Below, one piece after another: positions 23,709-32,643 of a DNA stretch of 64,000 bases. Within the stretch, counting starts at the first letter, position 1. Each line of letters opens with the position of its first letter. The notes under the pieces are model-generated. The model saw nothing but the letters and a program-made list of their open reading frames with translations, ran no database searches and was not told the origin of the DNA. The stretch is from Paenibacillus hamazuiensis (GTDB taxonomy: Bacteria > Bacillota > Bacilli > Paenibacillales > NBRC-103111), in NCBI RefSeq assembly GCF_023276405.1, contig NZ_JALRMO010000001.1, positions 2,480,001-2,544,000 of the forward strand, given 5' to 3'. The position numbers and the translations under genes were made by a program.

Positions 23709-24125
23709 TTAGTTGACATCTATATATCCAGAAGCATCACATGAACCAGTACAGCCAATAGTCATATTAATTGAGGTTATTGAGTTATTTGTAGGAGGCA
23801 GATTCCAATAATTCCAAGCCAACGATGCCGCGCCATCAATTTGTGTGTCAGGATAAGAATAGCGACTATAGGTTATCGATGAATCAGGTTGTACCCATCC
23901 TACTGCAAGTAAATTATTATTTTGATCTGTCAATTCGTACCACACTTCATGGCCACCAAAATTATTTACATTAAAAAAGGAAACACTATCTCCTTCAAGT
24001 AATCCTGTAGAATAAGTTTGACCATAAGTGTCTAAATAAAAATTTGCATCGCTTGCGAACGCAGGCACAGCAACCGTGAACAAACATGAAGCAGCAAGCA
24101 TTAAAGATATCAATCTCTTTTTCAT
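23709..24125 (-). CDS. Small secreted protein of unknown function
   Basis: A 138-residue protein with a clear signal peptide: KKR at the N terminus, a hydrophobic core, and a cleavage site after AFA (about residue 24). The mature part is rich in Asn, Ser, Tyr and Gly, predicted to be beta-rich, with two cysteines close together near the C terminus (IGCTGSCDASG). AAAGGATG lies upstream. I do not recognise a family. Composition suggests an exported, possibly surface-associated or immunity-type beta-sandwich protein, but that is guesswork. Confidence 0.7.
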   Translation of the reverse strand: MKKRLISLMLAASCLFTVAVPAFASDANFYLDTYGQTYSTGLLEGDSVSFFNVNNFGGHEVWYELTDQNNNLLAVGWVQPDSSITYSRYSYPDTQIDGAASLAWNYWNLPPTNNSITSINMTIGCTGSCDASGYIDVN

Positions 24126-24248
24126 TAAATAGTCATCCTTTCCTATTTTAAGTAGTTAAACGGTTTAGTTTAACAAAATTAATTATATCCCAAGCAGATG
24201 ATTACATATATAGGTTTAAATGTTTAAATTACCCTGTGATTCTGCTGT

Positions 24249-24518
24249 TTATTTGTCCAGCAATTTGCGAATCACGATCTCATGCACGGGAAAAGCGATT
24301 CGGGGGAGCTCCTCGTAAGAGAAATAACCTATTTGGTCGATGTCGTCTCCCGCACGAAGCTCGCCGCCAGTCTCTTTGGCCAGAAACCAGATCATGACGC
24401 TCTGTTGCTCGGGATTATACCATTCAGTGCCCTTATACGGCTCGCCATAAAGGGAAGTAACCGTATAGAGAGAGGTAAGCTCTATGCGCAGCCCCGTCTC
24501 CTCCAACATTGGTTGTAG
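24249..24518 (-). pseudogene. Truncated Nudix hydrolase (C-terminal part)
   Basis: The frame begins within a Nudix box: ILQPMLEETGLRIEL corresponds to the REVLEETGL end of the motif, but the first glycine and glutamate and everything upstream are missing. The rest (FLAKETGGELRAGDDI, then GYFSYEELPRIAFP) is the normal Nudix C-terminal half. An in-frame ATG at 24551 exists, but the ten residues it adds are antisense to a DUF1259 relic. The break therefore lies at about 24519. The product should lack hydrolase activity. Confidence 0.65.
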
Positions 24519-24617
24519 AATCAGCCGCAAATCATGTTTATTCACTTCCAATCCATTGACAATCCTTTATCTTTTGCACACAAAGTACGTGATGCTTTAA
24601 CTGTTTTAGGTCCATAA
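24519..24617 (+). pseudogene. C-terminal remnant of a third DUF1259 gene
   Basis: Plus-strand translation gives PQIMFIHFQSIDNPL, then SFAHKVRDALTVLG and a stop. This aligns with PRLMYIHWESIDNPIAFARKVKRSIAFLG-type ends of the two intact copies, split here for length. It is in the opposite orientation to them, and it directly abuts, and partly overlaps antisense, the truncated Nudix gene. This marks a rearrangement junction. Confidence 0.6.
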
Positions 24618-24723
24618 TGGTGTGAATATTATTATCCGGCATTCTCCAATGGTACTTATTGTTTATTATCATTGGAATGTGAAATATTATCAATTCCCAT
24701 TCAAATGGTAGATTCATACGCTG

Positions 24724-25035
24724 TTATTTCTCATAACTGTACATCCGCGGGATCATCTTGATCATATTGCCGTCTTCCCATGCCTTCAGCATGTCGGACA
24801 TAAACTGCTGCCACTTTACGTTGGCCGGATCGTTCTGCAATTGCGCCATGGCCGCATCGAAATCTTCCACCAGCATATATGCAAACAGTGTCCCTTCATG
24901 GTAAAAAATATGATAGCTGTGGATGCCAACCTCGCCAAAACGGCGCTCCAGCTCCGGATACACATGCTCGTGCCGCTCCTTGTAGGCGCCGAAATCCGCA
25001 GGATCGATCTTTAAGACGAATGATATGTGCTGCAT
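24724..25035 (-). CDS. rhaM: L-rhamnose mutarotase
   Basis: A 103-residue protein of the RhaM/RhaU family that interconverts alpha and beta anomers of L-rhamnose. HISFVLKIDPADFGAYKERH at the N terminus with YPELERRFGEVGIHSYHIF matches the family, as does the tryptophan-rich KWQQFMSDMLKAWED. Length is that of the E. coli enzyme. The start at 25035 has AAGGAGTG before it. It is co-transcribed with the isomerase-like gene just upstream, supporting a 6-deoxyhexose pathway. Confidence 0.87.
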   Translation of the reverse strand: MQHISFVLKIDPADFGAYKERHEHVYPELERRFGEVGIHSYHIFYHEGTLFAYMLVEDFDAAMAQLQNDPANVKWQQFMSDMLKAWEDGNMIKMIPRMYSYEK

Positions 25036-25127
25036 ACACGGTTCACACTCCTTATTGTTTTCGATTGGAGGGAACGCCGGCACATCAACAGTTGGGTTCC
25101 CTCCGCTCGCTACTAGTGCACATGCCG

Positions 25128-26633
25128 TTACAGGGTAACGGTAGGACATTTCAAGAGACGTCCGACCTTATCCAGAACCGAAGCGTTATGGCCGATCGAC
25201 ATCGCGCAATGATGCGTCGGCGCTTCGGCGAACCAACGCTCCATGTAGTCGTCCGGATGCAGCGTGAATTTAACCGGCGTCTGCGTATTGCCGATCCGCA
25301 TGATCGGCCCGTCGGTCGATTCGCCTTCGCTGATAATCAGCTTCAGCTTGCCGTCGCCGGTCTGCGTCACGTTCAGCGTTGTAATCGGCCCCGCCTTCAC
25401 CTTCGCTTCCACGGATACGCCGGTGCCCTGCTTGCCGTGGTACAATCCCATCCCGCGCAGTATCGGCTTGCCATCGGATATCGCGATATGAAATGGCCCG
25501 TCATGGCCGAGCAGGATTGTCTCATCCTCATAATCGACGACGACGATTTCCGAGAAGCTGCCCCCTGTGCCAAGAATATCGCATATTTTCATCGCAACCG
25601 CCGTCTTTAAGTCGCCCTCCCCGGAACAAGGAATGCCCCGCGCCGTGAGCAAGGAGTGGCCGACAATGAAGCCGCCCTGCAGTTTTTCGTACTCGCCGCC
25701 TGGTGCCCCGTGGTAATAATAAGTGAGCGCGTCGAGATCGAATTCCCGCACGAGACGCTCTTGCGCCGCCGCTACCCGGCACGACCATTCCATCTGCTCT
25801 TCCGTCGGCTTCCGGGCAATCGGGTCGGAGGGCGAGTCCCCGCTGATCCGGAACATCGCTTCGATCTCGGCTCGCTTCGCTTTAACCTCCGCATCGGTCA
25901 CTTCCCTGAGCTGCCGGTCCAGATCGCACATTTCGAGCACTTCCACGTGAAGGCCGGTTTGCGCCTGGATCATCGTAAAATCGCTGTACATATCGAGCAT
26001 CCCGCTGTACGTATTGCCCAGAAAGCCGAACCGGCTGTGGCGAAGCGTCCGGACCACGGCGGCGGCGCAAATCCATTCTTCGATTTGCTTCCACGCGCGC
26101 ACCGCTTCTTTTCGCTCATGCGTAATCTCGTTCGTCAGTGAAATGGCCGGCGTATAGTCAAGTCCAAGCAAGCCGTTGATGACCTTAAAGTCAATGCCGC
26201 TTCGATTAAAGGCATTCGAAATTTCCGGAACTGGGCATGCGCCGCAATGACCGAGCCATTCGCCTGTCGTCGTCTTCTCATAGTTGATCCGCTCCGTCGG
26301 CTGAAGATTCAGAATGACGACGGGGGCACCGCACTGCTGATGCACAGGGAGCACCGTGGAGCTGGTAGAGTAGGTAGCCGAATGGCAGAAGACGAGATCG
26401 ACATTGCGGGCATTCAACCACTCCCCCGCCGCTCGCCCTTCCGCCTCGGTGTCGACCAGTCCATAGTTGAATACCTCCGCCCCAAGCGAAGTCATTTTCT
26501 TTTCCAAAAAAGCGCCGTACTCCTGAAGCCGCTCCTTCAGCCCGGGAAATTGGCTCCAATACGCCCGAAGCCCAATGGAATATAAGCCGATTCGCGGTTT
26601 ACGGGTCGCTTTGATCGGTGTTAGCAGGGACAT
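25128..26633 (-). CDS. L-fucose/L-arabinose isomerase-family protein
   Basis: A 501-residue member of the FucI/AraA fold. It has YSIGLRAYWSQFPGL near the N terminus, TYSTSSTVLP, and a conserved C-terminal region with GHDGPFHIAI and HHCAMSIGH that usually supplies metal and substrate ligands. This subgroup is common beside rhamnose transporters lacking a classical RhaA. It is probably an aldose isomerase acting on L-rhamnose or a related sugar, with substrate inferred from RhaM and the transporter. It is divergent from the AraC-family gene, with a TGTAA-N4-TTACA palindrome between them. Confidence 0.8.
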   Translation of the reverse strand: MSLLTPIKATRKPRIGLYSIGLRAYWSQFPGLKERLQEYGAFLEKKMTSLGAEVFNYGLVDTEAEGRAAGEWLNARNVDLVFCHSATYSTSSTVLPVHQQCGAPVVILNLQPTERINYEKTTTGEWLGHCGACPVPEISNAFNRSGIDFKVINGLLGLDYTPAISLTNEITHERKEAVRAWKQIEEWICAAAVVRTLRHSRFGFLGNTYSGMLDMYSDFTMIQAQTGLHVEVLEMCDLDRQLREVTDAEVKAKRAEIEAMFRISGDSPSDPIARKPTEEQMEWSCRVAAAQERLVREFDLDALTYYYHGAPGGEYEKLQGGFIVGHSLLTARGIPCSGEGDLKTAVAMKICDILGTGGSFSEIVVVDYEDETILLGHDGPFHIAISDGKPILRGMGLYHGKQGTGVSVEAKVKAGPITTLNVTQTGDGKLKLIISEGESTDGPIMRIGNTQTPVKFTLHPDDYMERWFAEAPTHHCAMSIGHNASVLDKVGRLLKCPTVTL

Positions 26634-26678
26634 CCTCCCACCACTCCTTGTACAGAAATTTAGTAATCCTCAATCGAT

Positions 26679-26692
26679 TGTAACGGCTTACA
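26679..26692. promoter_or_regulatory. Palindromic operator, cre-like, between isomerase and AraC genes
   Basis: TGTAACGGCTTACA has perfect TGTAA/TTACA arms. It resembles the catabolite-responsive element TGTAANCGNTTACA except for the centre, so CcpA is a candidate; a local regulator is also possible. It sits about 45 bp upstream of the isomerase start. Confidence 0.45.
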
Positions 26693-26780
26693 TTCCAAAA
26701 AACATCGAAGAATCTTGCCCGCTTATCACAGTATCTTGCATAATAAGAGGACAAGATGTACCACAGGGAGGCCATGCGGT

Positions 26781-27659
26781 ATGGAGCGCTACAAATTAAA
26801 GGCCGAGCTCGACTGGAGTCCCGCTTCGACCCGACTGATCGTCACGCCGAGCCTGCCGGCGAAATCGATGTTCTATTACGTGCAGGAAATCGGCCACCTT
26901 CGCGCCGGCCCTCAGTACTATACCGAGCGCGAGCACCTCCATTCGTTTCTCATCGTACATACGCTCTCCGGCTCGGGAACGCTCGAATATCGGGGGCAAA
27001 CCTATGCCGTTCGGCCCGGTCAAACCTTTTTCATCGATTGTATGGATTACCAGCACTACTATACAAGCCGAACCGGCAGCTGGGAGCTGCTGTTCGTTCA
27101 TTTCAACGGCAGCGCCAGCCGCAGCTATTTCGATCATTTCATGAGAGATGGAACGCCCCTATGCGACGTTGCCTCCGTTTCTCCCATTTCGGAGCTGATC
27201 CGCCGGTTAATCGAAACCCATCAAACCAAGGACGTGCGTACGGAGTATATTGCTTCCGCGCTGCTGGTGAACCTTCTTACCGAACTGTCGCTGTATAAAT
27301 TGAGAGGGAACTCGGAAGAAACCTCACGTTTTCTGCCAAGCTACTTGGAGGAAATCGTTCAGCATTTGAATCGATGCTTCCAGGAACGAATTACGATGGA
27401 CACGTTAGCCGGCCGCTTCGCCGTCAGCAAATTTTATTTGGCGAGAGAATTTAAGAGATACATGGGGATCGCTCCCATCGAATACGTCATCCGGAACCGG
27501 ATCACCGCCGCGAAGGAGCTGCTGCAGTTTACGGATCAACCGGTGGCGCAGATTGCCGAGCAGGTCGGCTTCGACCATGTCAGCCACTTTATCAATATGT
27601 TCAAAAAGCAGGAACAGCTGACACCGCTCGCTTTCCGAAAAAAATGGCGCGGGAATTGA
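26781..27659 (+). CDS. AraC-family transcriptional regulator of the rhamnose locus
   Basis: A 292-residue regulator with an N-terminal cupin sugar-binding domain (about 30-170, including YTEREHLHSFLIVHTLSG) and a C-terminal pair of helix-turn-helix motifs (about 195-290, including FAVSKFYLAREFKRYMG and IAEQVGFDHVSHFINMFKK). It likely senses L-rhamnose or a derivative and activates the isomerase and transporter genes. The start at 26781 has GGGAGG upstream; an in-frame ATG at 26715 lacks one. Confidence 0.87.
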   Translation: MERYKLKAELDWSPASTRLIVTPSLPAKSMFYYVQEIGHLRAGPQYYTEREHLHSFLIVHTLSGSGTLEYRGQTYAVRPGQTFFIDCMDYQHYYTSRTGSWELLFVHFNGSASRSYFDHFMRDGTPLCDVASVSPISELIRRLIETHQTKDVRTEYIASALLVNLLTELSLYKLRGNSEETSRFLPSYLEEIVQHLNRCFQERITMDTLAGRFAVSKFYLAREFKRYMGIAPIEYVIRNRITAAKELLQFTDQPVAQIAEQVGFDHVSHFINMFKKQEQLTPLAFRKKWRGN

Positions 27660-27682
27660 CGAAGACGTCGCAGAGGACAAAG

Positions 27683-27735
27683 TCCCCCAAAAGTGACGTG
27701 AACCTTTGCAGCCTATTCCGATTACTTTTGGGGGA
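27683..27735 (+). terminator. Long-loop hairpin after the AraC-family gene
   Basis: CCCCCAAAAGT and ACTTTTGGGGG arms separated by about 30 nt, starting 24 nt past the stop codon. No T-run follows, so it may instead be an RNA stability element; the hairpin at 27795 is the better terminator. Confidence 0.4.
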
Positions 27736-27794
27736 GCCCCCTATTATCCACAAAAATTAGCTTTGCATAATTTCCTTAAGCGAGGACAAAAAAA

Positions 27795-27833
27795 GAATCG
27801 GCGGGTCGCTTTCGACCACCGCCGATTTTTCTC
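27795..27833. terminator. Bidirectional terminator between AraC gene and sugar-ABC operon
   Basis: AATCGGCGG and CCGCCGATT arms with T-rich tails on both strands. It would end the rightward regulator transcript and the leftward transporter operon. Confidence 0.8.
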
Positions 27834-27847
27834 ACGATAACCTGGAA

Positions 27848-28918
27848 TTAATATACTTTCTTCCACTCGCCGATATTTTTGGCATCGAATTTAAACGGAT
27901 CGCCGAGCATAATTTGCGTTCCACTGCCGTCCGCAATGATCTGCTTGTCGCCGAGGCGTCCGGCCTTGAACTTGTCACCGACTTTGCCGGTGATCGTGCC
28001 TTTTACAAGCGCGTCAGCCGTATAGCCTGCCAGGTAGCCGACATCGACCGGATTCCACAGATACATCCATTGCGATACGCCGCTTTCAATATATTGAGCC
28101 ATCTCGCTCGGCAGACCGAGACCGGTCAGCTGCACCTTGCCCTTCAGCCCTTTATCCGTCAGCACTTTGCCTGCCGCAGCGATACCGACTGTCGTCGGAG
28201 CGATGATGCCTTTGAGATCCGGATACGATTTCAGAAGCGCTTCCGCTTCCGATACGCTCTTATCACGCAGATCGTCGCCATATGCCACTTTCACCAGCTT
28301 GATGTCCTTGTACTTCGGATCCGTCAGCTCCTTCTTCATCCATTCGATCCACGTGTTTTGGTTCGTCGCCTGGGATGTCGCGCTGAGCACGACGATTTCG
28401 CCTTTGCCGCCGATCATCTCGCTGATCGCCTGCACCTGTACGCGGCCGATCCGCTCCGGATCCGCTTGGTTCACGTGCACGAGGCGGCTCTGCGCATTAA
28501 CGGCGGAGTCCAGCGACAGTACCTTAATGCCGGCGTTCATCGCTTTCTTCAAAGCAGGCTGCAGCGCATCCGGGTCGTTCGCAGCGATCGCAATCGAGCT
28601 GACTTTCTGCGAAATGAGCTCCTCGATCATTTTAATTTGCGCTTCCGCCGTCGGTTGATCCGGCGCTTTCAGAATCGCTTCTCCTCCAAGCTCGGTGATG
28701 GCGTTCTTGAAGCCTTCCATTTGCTTCTCGCCGTAAGGATTGCCCGTGTTCTTGAAAATAATGGCATGCTTGCTCTTCGCGCCGGAATCAGCCGGTTTGG
28801 CGGTCGAGTCCGCCGGTTTCGAGCCGCTCGCCGGCGCTGCGCCGTTATTGCTGCCGCAGCCCGCCAGCATCGATAAAGTCAGTACAGCGGTCAAACATGT
28901 GGATAACAGTTTCTTCAT
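27848..28918 (-). CDS. rhaS: Rhamnose-type ABC transporter substrate-binding lipoprotein
   Basis: A 356-residue periplasmic-binding-protein-like lipoprotein (Peripla_BP_4 family), with lipobox LAGC around residue 21. A Ser/Ala/Pro-rich tether (about 25-48) leads to the two-lobed binding domain. The wording in VQLTGLGLPSEMAQYIESG and LWNPVDVGYLAGYTADAL matches rhamnose-binding proteins rather than ribose or xylose binders. It is the last gene of the ATPase-permease-permease-binding protein set. It is separated from the second permease by 134 nt containing a terminator-like hairpin, which could adjust its expression relative to the membrane genes. Confidence 0.85.
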   Translation of the reverse strand: MKKLLSTCLTAVLTLSMLAGCGSNNGAAPASGSKPADSTAKPADSGAKSKHAIIFKNTGNPYGEKQMEGFKNAITELGGEAILKAPDQPTAEAQIKMIEELISQKVSSIAIAANDPDALQPALKKAMNAGIKVLSLDSAVNAQSRLVHVNQADPERIGRVQVQAISEMIGGKGEIVVLSATSQATNQNTWIEWMKKELTDPKYKDIKLVKVAYGDDLRDKSVSEAEALLKSYPDLKGIIAPTTVGIAAAGKVLTDKGLKGKVQLTGLGLPSEMAQYIESGVSQWMYLWNPVDVGYLAGYTADALVKGTITGKVGDKFKAGRLGDKQIIADGSGTQIMLGDPFKFDAKNIGEWKKVY

Positions 28919-28950
28919 TTCGTAAACCCTCCTTTAAAATTTGGCAAAGC

Positions 28951-29042
28951 TGAGCATGCTTTGAAATCGTCAGCTTTTTTATAAAAACACCCCGAAGCGC
29001 CGGAACATGCCCAACGCCCTATCATCCTCAGCTTCGGGCTGT
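28951..29042. terminator. Hairpins between second permease and binding-protein gene
   Basis: Read leftwards, CCCGAAGC (near 29036) pairs with GCTTCGGGG (near 28992) and a TGTTTTT tail follows, which looks like a partial terminator. A second hairpin at 28951-28982 (AAGCTGA / TCAGCTT) has its T-run on the plus strand. Internal terminators of this sort often stabilise or tune the gene for the binding protein. Confidence 0.5.
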
Positions 29043-29052
29043 AATATATCCT

Positions 29053-30036
29053 CTACGGCTTGCGCAGCTTCGCACGATTCAGCTTCGGAATCATCACCGC
29101 GAAGATGAGCAGCAGTCCCACGATAATCAGCAGCATCTGTGCCGGCACATTCACGAGTCCGAGCCCGTAGCTGAGCAGGCCGATCAGGAATACGGCGAGG
29201 ATCGCGCCGATCATTCTTCCTTTGCCGCCCGCGGTGCTAATGCCGCCGAGCACAACCATGGCGATCACGTCCAGTTCGTAGCCTGTCGCGACATTCGGCC
29301 GCGTGCTGCCCATTCTGGAGGTTAAGAAAACGGCGGTGACCGCGGCCATCAGGCCGGCCAGCGCAAACACGATCACCTTGATCTTATCGACTTGAACACC
29401 GGAAAACCGGCTCGCCGTACTGTTGTTGCCGATCGCGTAAATACGCCGTCCGAACGTCGTTTTATGCAGGAGCAAGCTGTAGATGACGGCAAAAAACGCA
29501 AAGGCAATCAGAATAAACGGAACACCGCCGACATATTCCCAGCCGAAGAAGCTGAACCATTCCGGAAATTGCCCTTTCGCCTGATCCTCCAGGATCATAT
29601 AAGCGATTCCCCGGTAGATGATCATCGTCGCCAACGTCACGATCACGGAAGACAGTTCCTTAAACTTAACGATCAGCAGCCCGTTAACGAGACCGCATAC
29701 CGTTCCGACGATCAGACAAATGACGATGGCCAGTTCCATCGGGACGCCCCTGTGATACAGGTCGGCCATAATGACCGAAGACAACGCGACCGTGGAAGCA
29801 ACGGAAATATCGATATCGCCGAGAATCATGACGAGCACCATCGGCAGCACGATAAATGCCTTGTCGAGAAAGCTCATCGTTGCGTCGCGAATGCTTTCAA
29901 AGTTCCAGTAGTAGGGTGAAAGGTTCGTGTTCATGACATTGACGATAATCAGAATGACGACGAGCAGCCATTCCCATTGAAAAAAGAACTGCTTTACGCT
30001 AAACGGCTTGTTGTGCTGCAGCGTTCTTGCATCCAT
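29053..30036 (-). CDS. Sugar ABC transporter permease (rhamnose type)
   Basis: A 327-residue BPD_transp_2 (RbsC-like) permease with about nine hydrophobic segments. VLGGISTAGGKGRMIGAI in the C-terminal half is the conserved coupling loop region, and GDIDISVASTVALSS near residue 75 is another family signature. It pairs with the permease at 30040 (four bases apart) to form the membrane channel. Substrate assignment follows from the binding protein. Confidence 0.87.
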   Translation of the reverse strand: MDARTLQHNKPFSVKQFFFQWEWLLVVILIIVNVMNTNLSPYYWNFESIRDATMSFLDKAFIVLPMVLVMILGDIDISVASTVALSSVIMADLYHRGVPMELAIVICLIVGTVCGLVNGLLIVKFKELSSVIVTLATMIIYRGIAYMILEDQAKGQFPEWFSFFGWEYVGGVPFILIAFAFFAVIYSLLLHKTTFGRRIYAIGNNSTASRFSGVQVDKIKVIVFALAGLMAAVTAVFLTSRMGSTRPNVATGYELDVIAMVVLGGISTAGGKGRMIGAILAVFLIGLLSYGLGLVNVPAQMLLIIVGLLLIFAVMIPKLNRAKLRKP

Positions 30037-30039
30037 GAG

Positions 30040-31086
30040 CTAGATCTTCCTCCTCATGAGGTGGTTGCGGTCCACACCTCTTTTGACTAGGGCATTGATG
30101 AGGACGGCAACGAGGATAATACCGCCTTGAATCGCCATTTGCCAAAATGGCGAAACGTTGATGAGCGGAAGCGCATTGTTCAGAATCCCGAGCAGAATTG
30201 AACCGAGGATAAGGCCGGATATTTTCCCCGAACCTCCGGCAATGCTGACGCCGCCGAGCACACAGGCCGCGATCACGCTTAACTCATACCCCATTGCGGT
30301 ATCGCCTTGTGCGGATGCAAACTTCGAAACCCACAGCACGCCGGCAAGGCCCGACAACGCTCCCATGATTGTATACACCATCCACAAAATTCTGTCGTTA
30401 TTGATACCGCTTACTTTCGCCGCCTCGGGATTGCTCCCGACCGCATAAATTTGCCTGCCGGTCCGCGTATGATTGACGAAGTAATAGAAGAACACGTAGA
30501 TGACGACGGCGATAAAAATAAGCGTGTTCAGTCCGAAGATGGACCCGGTCGCAATAGCTTTAAACGAATCGGGCATTTGATGGGCACTGACCCATTTTCC
30601 ACCGCTGACCATAAACGTCAGCCCCCGAAATACATTCATCATCCCTAACGTGGCGATGATCGGAAGAATGCCCATTTTGGATATCAGGAAACCGAGAACA
30701 ACGCCGCATACGACGCCAACCGCCGTTCCAAGCACGATGGCGAGCAGAGGATGCAGCTCCGGGTTCGCGCTTACGGTAAGCGCGGATATCATCCCCGATA
30801 AGGCAAGCGTTGCGCCGATCGAAAGATCGATGCCCCTTGTTACGATAACCAGCATCATCCCCACGCTTAATATGCTGAGAATAGCCGTATTGGTTACAAG
30901 GTCGTTCACATTTTCCAAGGTTAGAAAACTTGGGTTCCGCACCTGGACAAGAATGGATAGCAGCAATATAAAGGCAAGCAATCCCAGCTCGCGGAACTTG
31001 GCGATGTTCGCGCTGATCGATGCTTTGCGAGACATGTTCCCCCGGGCAATTGAAGTTGAAGTTTTCTCTAAGGCTTTATCAGCCAT
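30040..31086 (-). CDS. Sugar ABC transporter permease (rhamnose type)
   Basis: A 348-residue RbsC-like permease with an N-terminal cytosolic tail of about 30 residues and nine or so membrane segments. Family signatures are RGIDLSIGATLALSGM (about residue 86) and VLGGVSIAGGSGKISGLI. It lies between the ATPase gene (52 nt away) and its partner permease. Together they form the heterodimeric channel of the 6-deoxyhexose importer. Confidence 0.87.
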   Translation of the reverse strand: MADKALEKTSTSIARGNMSRKASISANIAKFRELGLLAFILLLSILVQVRNPSFLTLENVNDLVTNTAILSILSVGMMLVIVTRGIDLSIGATLALSGMISALTVSANPELHPLLAIVLGTAVGVVCGVVLGFLISKMGILPIIATLGMMNVFRGLTFMVSGGKWVSAHQMPDSFKAIATGSIFGLNTLIFIAVVIYVFFYYFVNHTRTGRQIYAVGSNPEAAKVSGINNDRILWMVYTIMGALSGLAGVLWVSKFASAQGDTAMGYELSVIAACVLGGVSIAGGSGKISGLILGSILLGILNNALPLINVSPFWQMAIQGGIILVAVLINALVKRGVDRNHLMRRKI

Positions 31087-31122
31087 GATGCACCACCTTT
31101 GAATTCATAATGCTTTCCGACA

Positions 31123-31140
31123 TGACCGGAATTCCGGTCA
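31123..31140. repeat. Perfect 18-bp palindrome at the end of the ATPase gene
   Basis: TGACCGGAATTCCGGTCA is a perfect palindrome whose last bases form the stop codon of the ATPase gene. It lies 37 bp before the next start. It is too short of T residues to be a terminator and could be an RNA processing or stability hairpin. Confidence 0.4.
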
Positions 31141-32643
31141 GCCCGTTAACGTTTTATGGCTCATGGAGGCTTCCAGAATTGCTTCCTGCGTCGCCGAATC
31201 GCCGCTCAACTCGGCGGTCACCCGTCCTTCCTTCATGACGATGATCCTGTCGCTCATCCCGATCACCTCCGGCATTTCCGAGGAGACCAGCAGAATGCCG
31301 TAGCCTTGACTCGCCAGCTCGTTAATCATTTCGTAAATCGCCGATTTCGCTCCGACATCGACGCCCTTGGTCGGCTCATCGAGGATGATGATGTCGAGTT
31401 CGGCGGTAAGCAGCTTGGCGAAAACCACTTTCTGCTGATTGCCGCCCGATAGGGAGCTGACAAGATCATGAATGCTGCTTGCCTTGACACCCACTTTCTC
31501 GGCGAGAGATTTGGATATGTGCGCCTCCTTATCATCGTTCAGCCAGCCTTTCCTCGAGTAACCGTCGAGGGTCGGCAGCGTGATGTTGCGTCCGATTCCC
31601 CACTGAAGCACAAGACCTTGCTTTTGCCGGTCCTCCGGCAAATAACCGATACCGAGCTTCATCGCATGGAGCGGGCTCTTAATCTTGACTTCCTCGCCTT
31701 TCAGAAACAGCTTGCCGCGGTCCGGACTTTCAATGCCAAAGATCGCTTGGCATACCTCGGTGCGACCCGCACCGACGAGCCCTGTCAGACCGACGATTTC
31801 CCCGCGGTGCAGCTTGAAGGATACATCAGCGAAATAGCCGGTTCTCTCCAGCCCTTCGACGCGCAGAAGCTCCTCGCCTTTTTTCGCTTTCTTGGACGGA
31901 TACAGCTGCGTAACCTCCCTGCCGACCATCGCCACGATGAGATCATCATTCGTAATGTCCTGAACGCCCCAGCATCCGATATATTGGGCATCCCGGAACA
32001 CCGTCACGCGGCTCGCCAGCCGGTACATGTCCTCAAACCGGTGAGAGATGAAGATGATCGCCACTCCGCTGTCGCGAAGCTGCTCCGCAATCTTGTACAG
32101 CTCCTCGCTTTCACGCTTCGTCAAAGCCGCCGTCGGTTCATCCATGATGATAATCTTCGCATTCATGGACAACGCTTTCGCTATTTCGACAATTTGCTGC
32201 TGCGCCACGCTGAGCGACCCCATCAGCTCCTTCGGATCCAACGGCGCCCCGAGGCGATTCAGCAGCTCACGCGCCTCGCCGTGCATTTCGTTCCATAAGA
32301 TGCGCTTTGTTCGGTGATGTACTTTTTCGTGTCCCATAAAAATATTTTCCGTTACGCTTAAATCCGGATAACAGGTCACGTGCTGATAAATTGCCGCGAT
32401 TCCGTGCGCTTTCGCATCGTTCGGCCCTTTGAACTCGACTTTTCGGCCGTTCAGAAACATTTCGCCTTCATCCGGTGCGTGGACGCCGGTAATGATCTTG
32501 ATAAACGTCGATTTTCCCGCTCCATTCTCGCCCATCAACGCATGGATTTCTCCGGGCTTGAGCGCAAACTGAACGCGATCCAGCGCTTTGACGCCCGGGA
32601 ACGTCTTTGTAATCGCTTTCAGTTCGAGGATAAACTCTGACAT
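31138..32643 (-). CDS. Sugar ABC transporter ATP-binding protein, duplicated NBD
   Basis: A 501-residue RbsA/RhaT-type ATPase with two fused nucleotide-binding domains. The first has Walker A GENGAGKSTF, signature LSVAQQQ and Walker B IIIMDEPT. The second has the usual degenerate Walker A GLVGAGRTE, signature LSGGNQQK and Walker B IIILDEPT. It drives import through the two permeases downstream and is the first gene of the operon. The promoter region is AT-rich at 32644-32780. Assigned to rhamnose by neighbours. Confidence 0.88.
   Translation of the reverse strand: MSEFILELKAITKTFPGVKALDRVQFALKPGEIHALMGENGAGKSTFIKIITGVHAPDEGEMFLNGRKVEFKGPNDAKAHGIAAIYQHVTCYPDLSVTENIFMGHEKVHHRTKRILWNEMHGEARELLNRLGAPLDPKELMGSLSVAQQQIVEIAKALSMNAKIIIMDEPTAALTKRESEELYKIAEQLRDSGVAIIFISHRFEDMYRLASRVTVFRDAQYIGCWGVQDITNDDLIVAMVGREVTQLYPSKKAKKGEELLRVEGLERTGYFADVSFKLHRGEIVGLTGLVGAGRTEVCQAIFGIESPDRGKLFLKGEEVKIKSPLHAMKLGIGYLPEDRQKQGLVLQWGIGRNITLPTLDGYSRKGWLNDDKEAHISKSLAEKVGVKASSIHDLVSSLSGGNQQKVVFAKLLTAELDIIILDEPTKGVDVGAKSAIYEMINELASQGYGILLVSSEMPEVIGMSDRIIVMKEGRVTAELSGDSATQEAILEASMSHKTLTG

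Noticed and set aside
27914-28876. 320-codon rightward frame opposite the rhamnose-binding protein gene
   Set aside because: Arg- and His-rich shadow typical of antisense frames; the leftward gene is certain.
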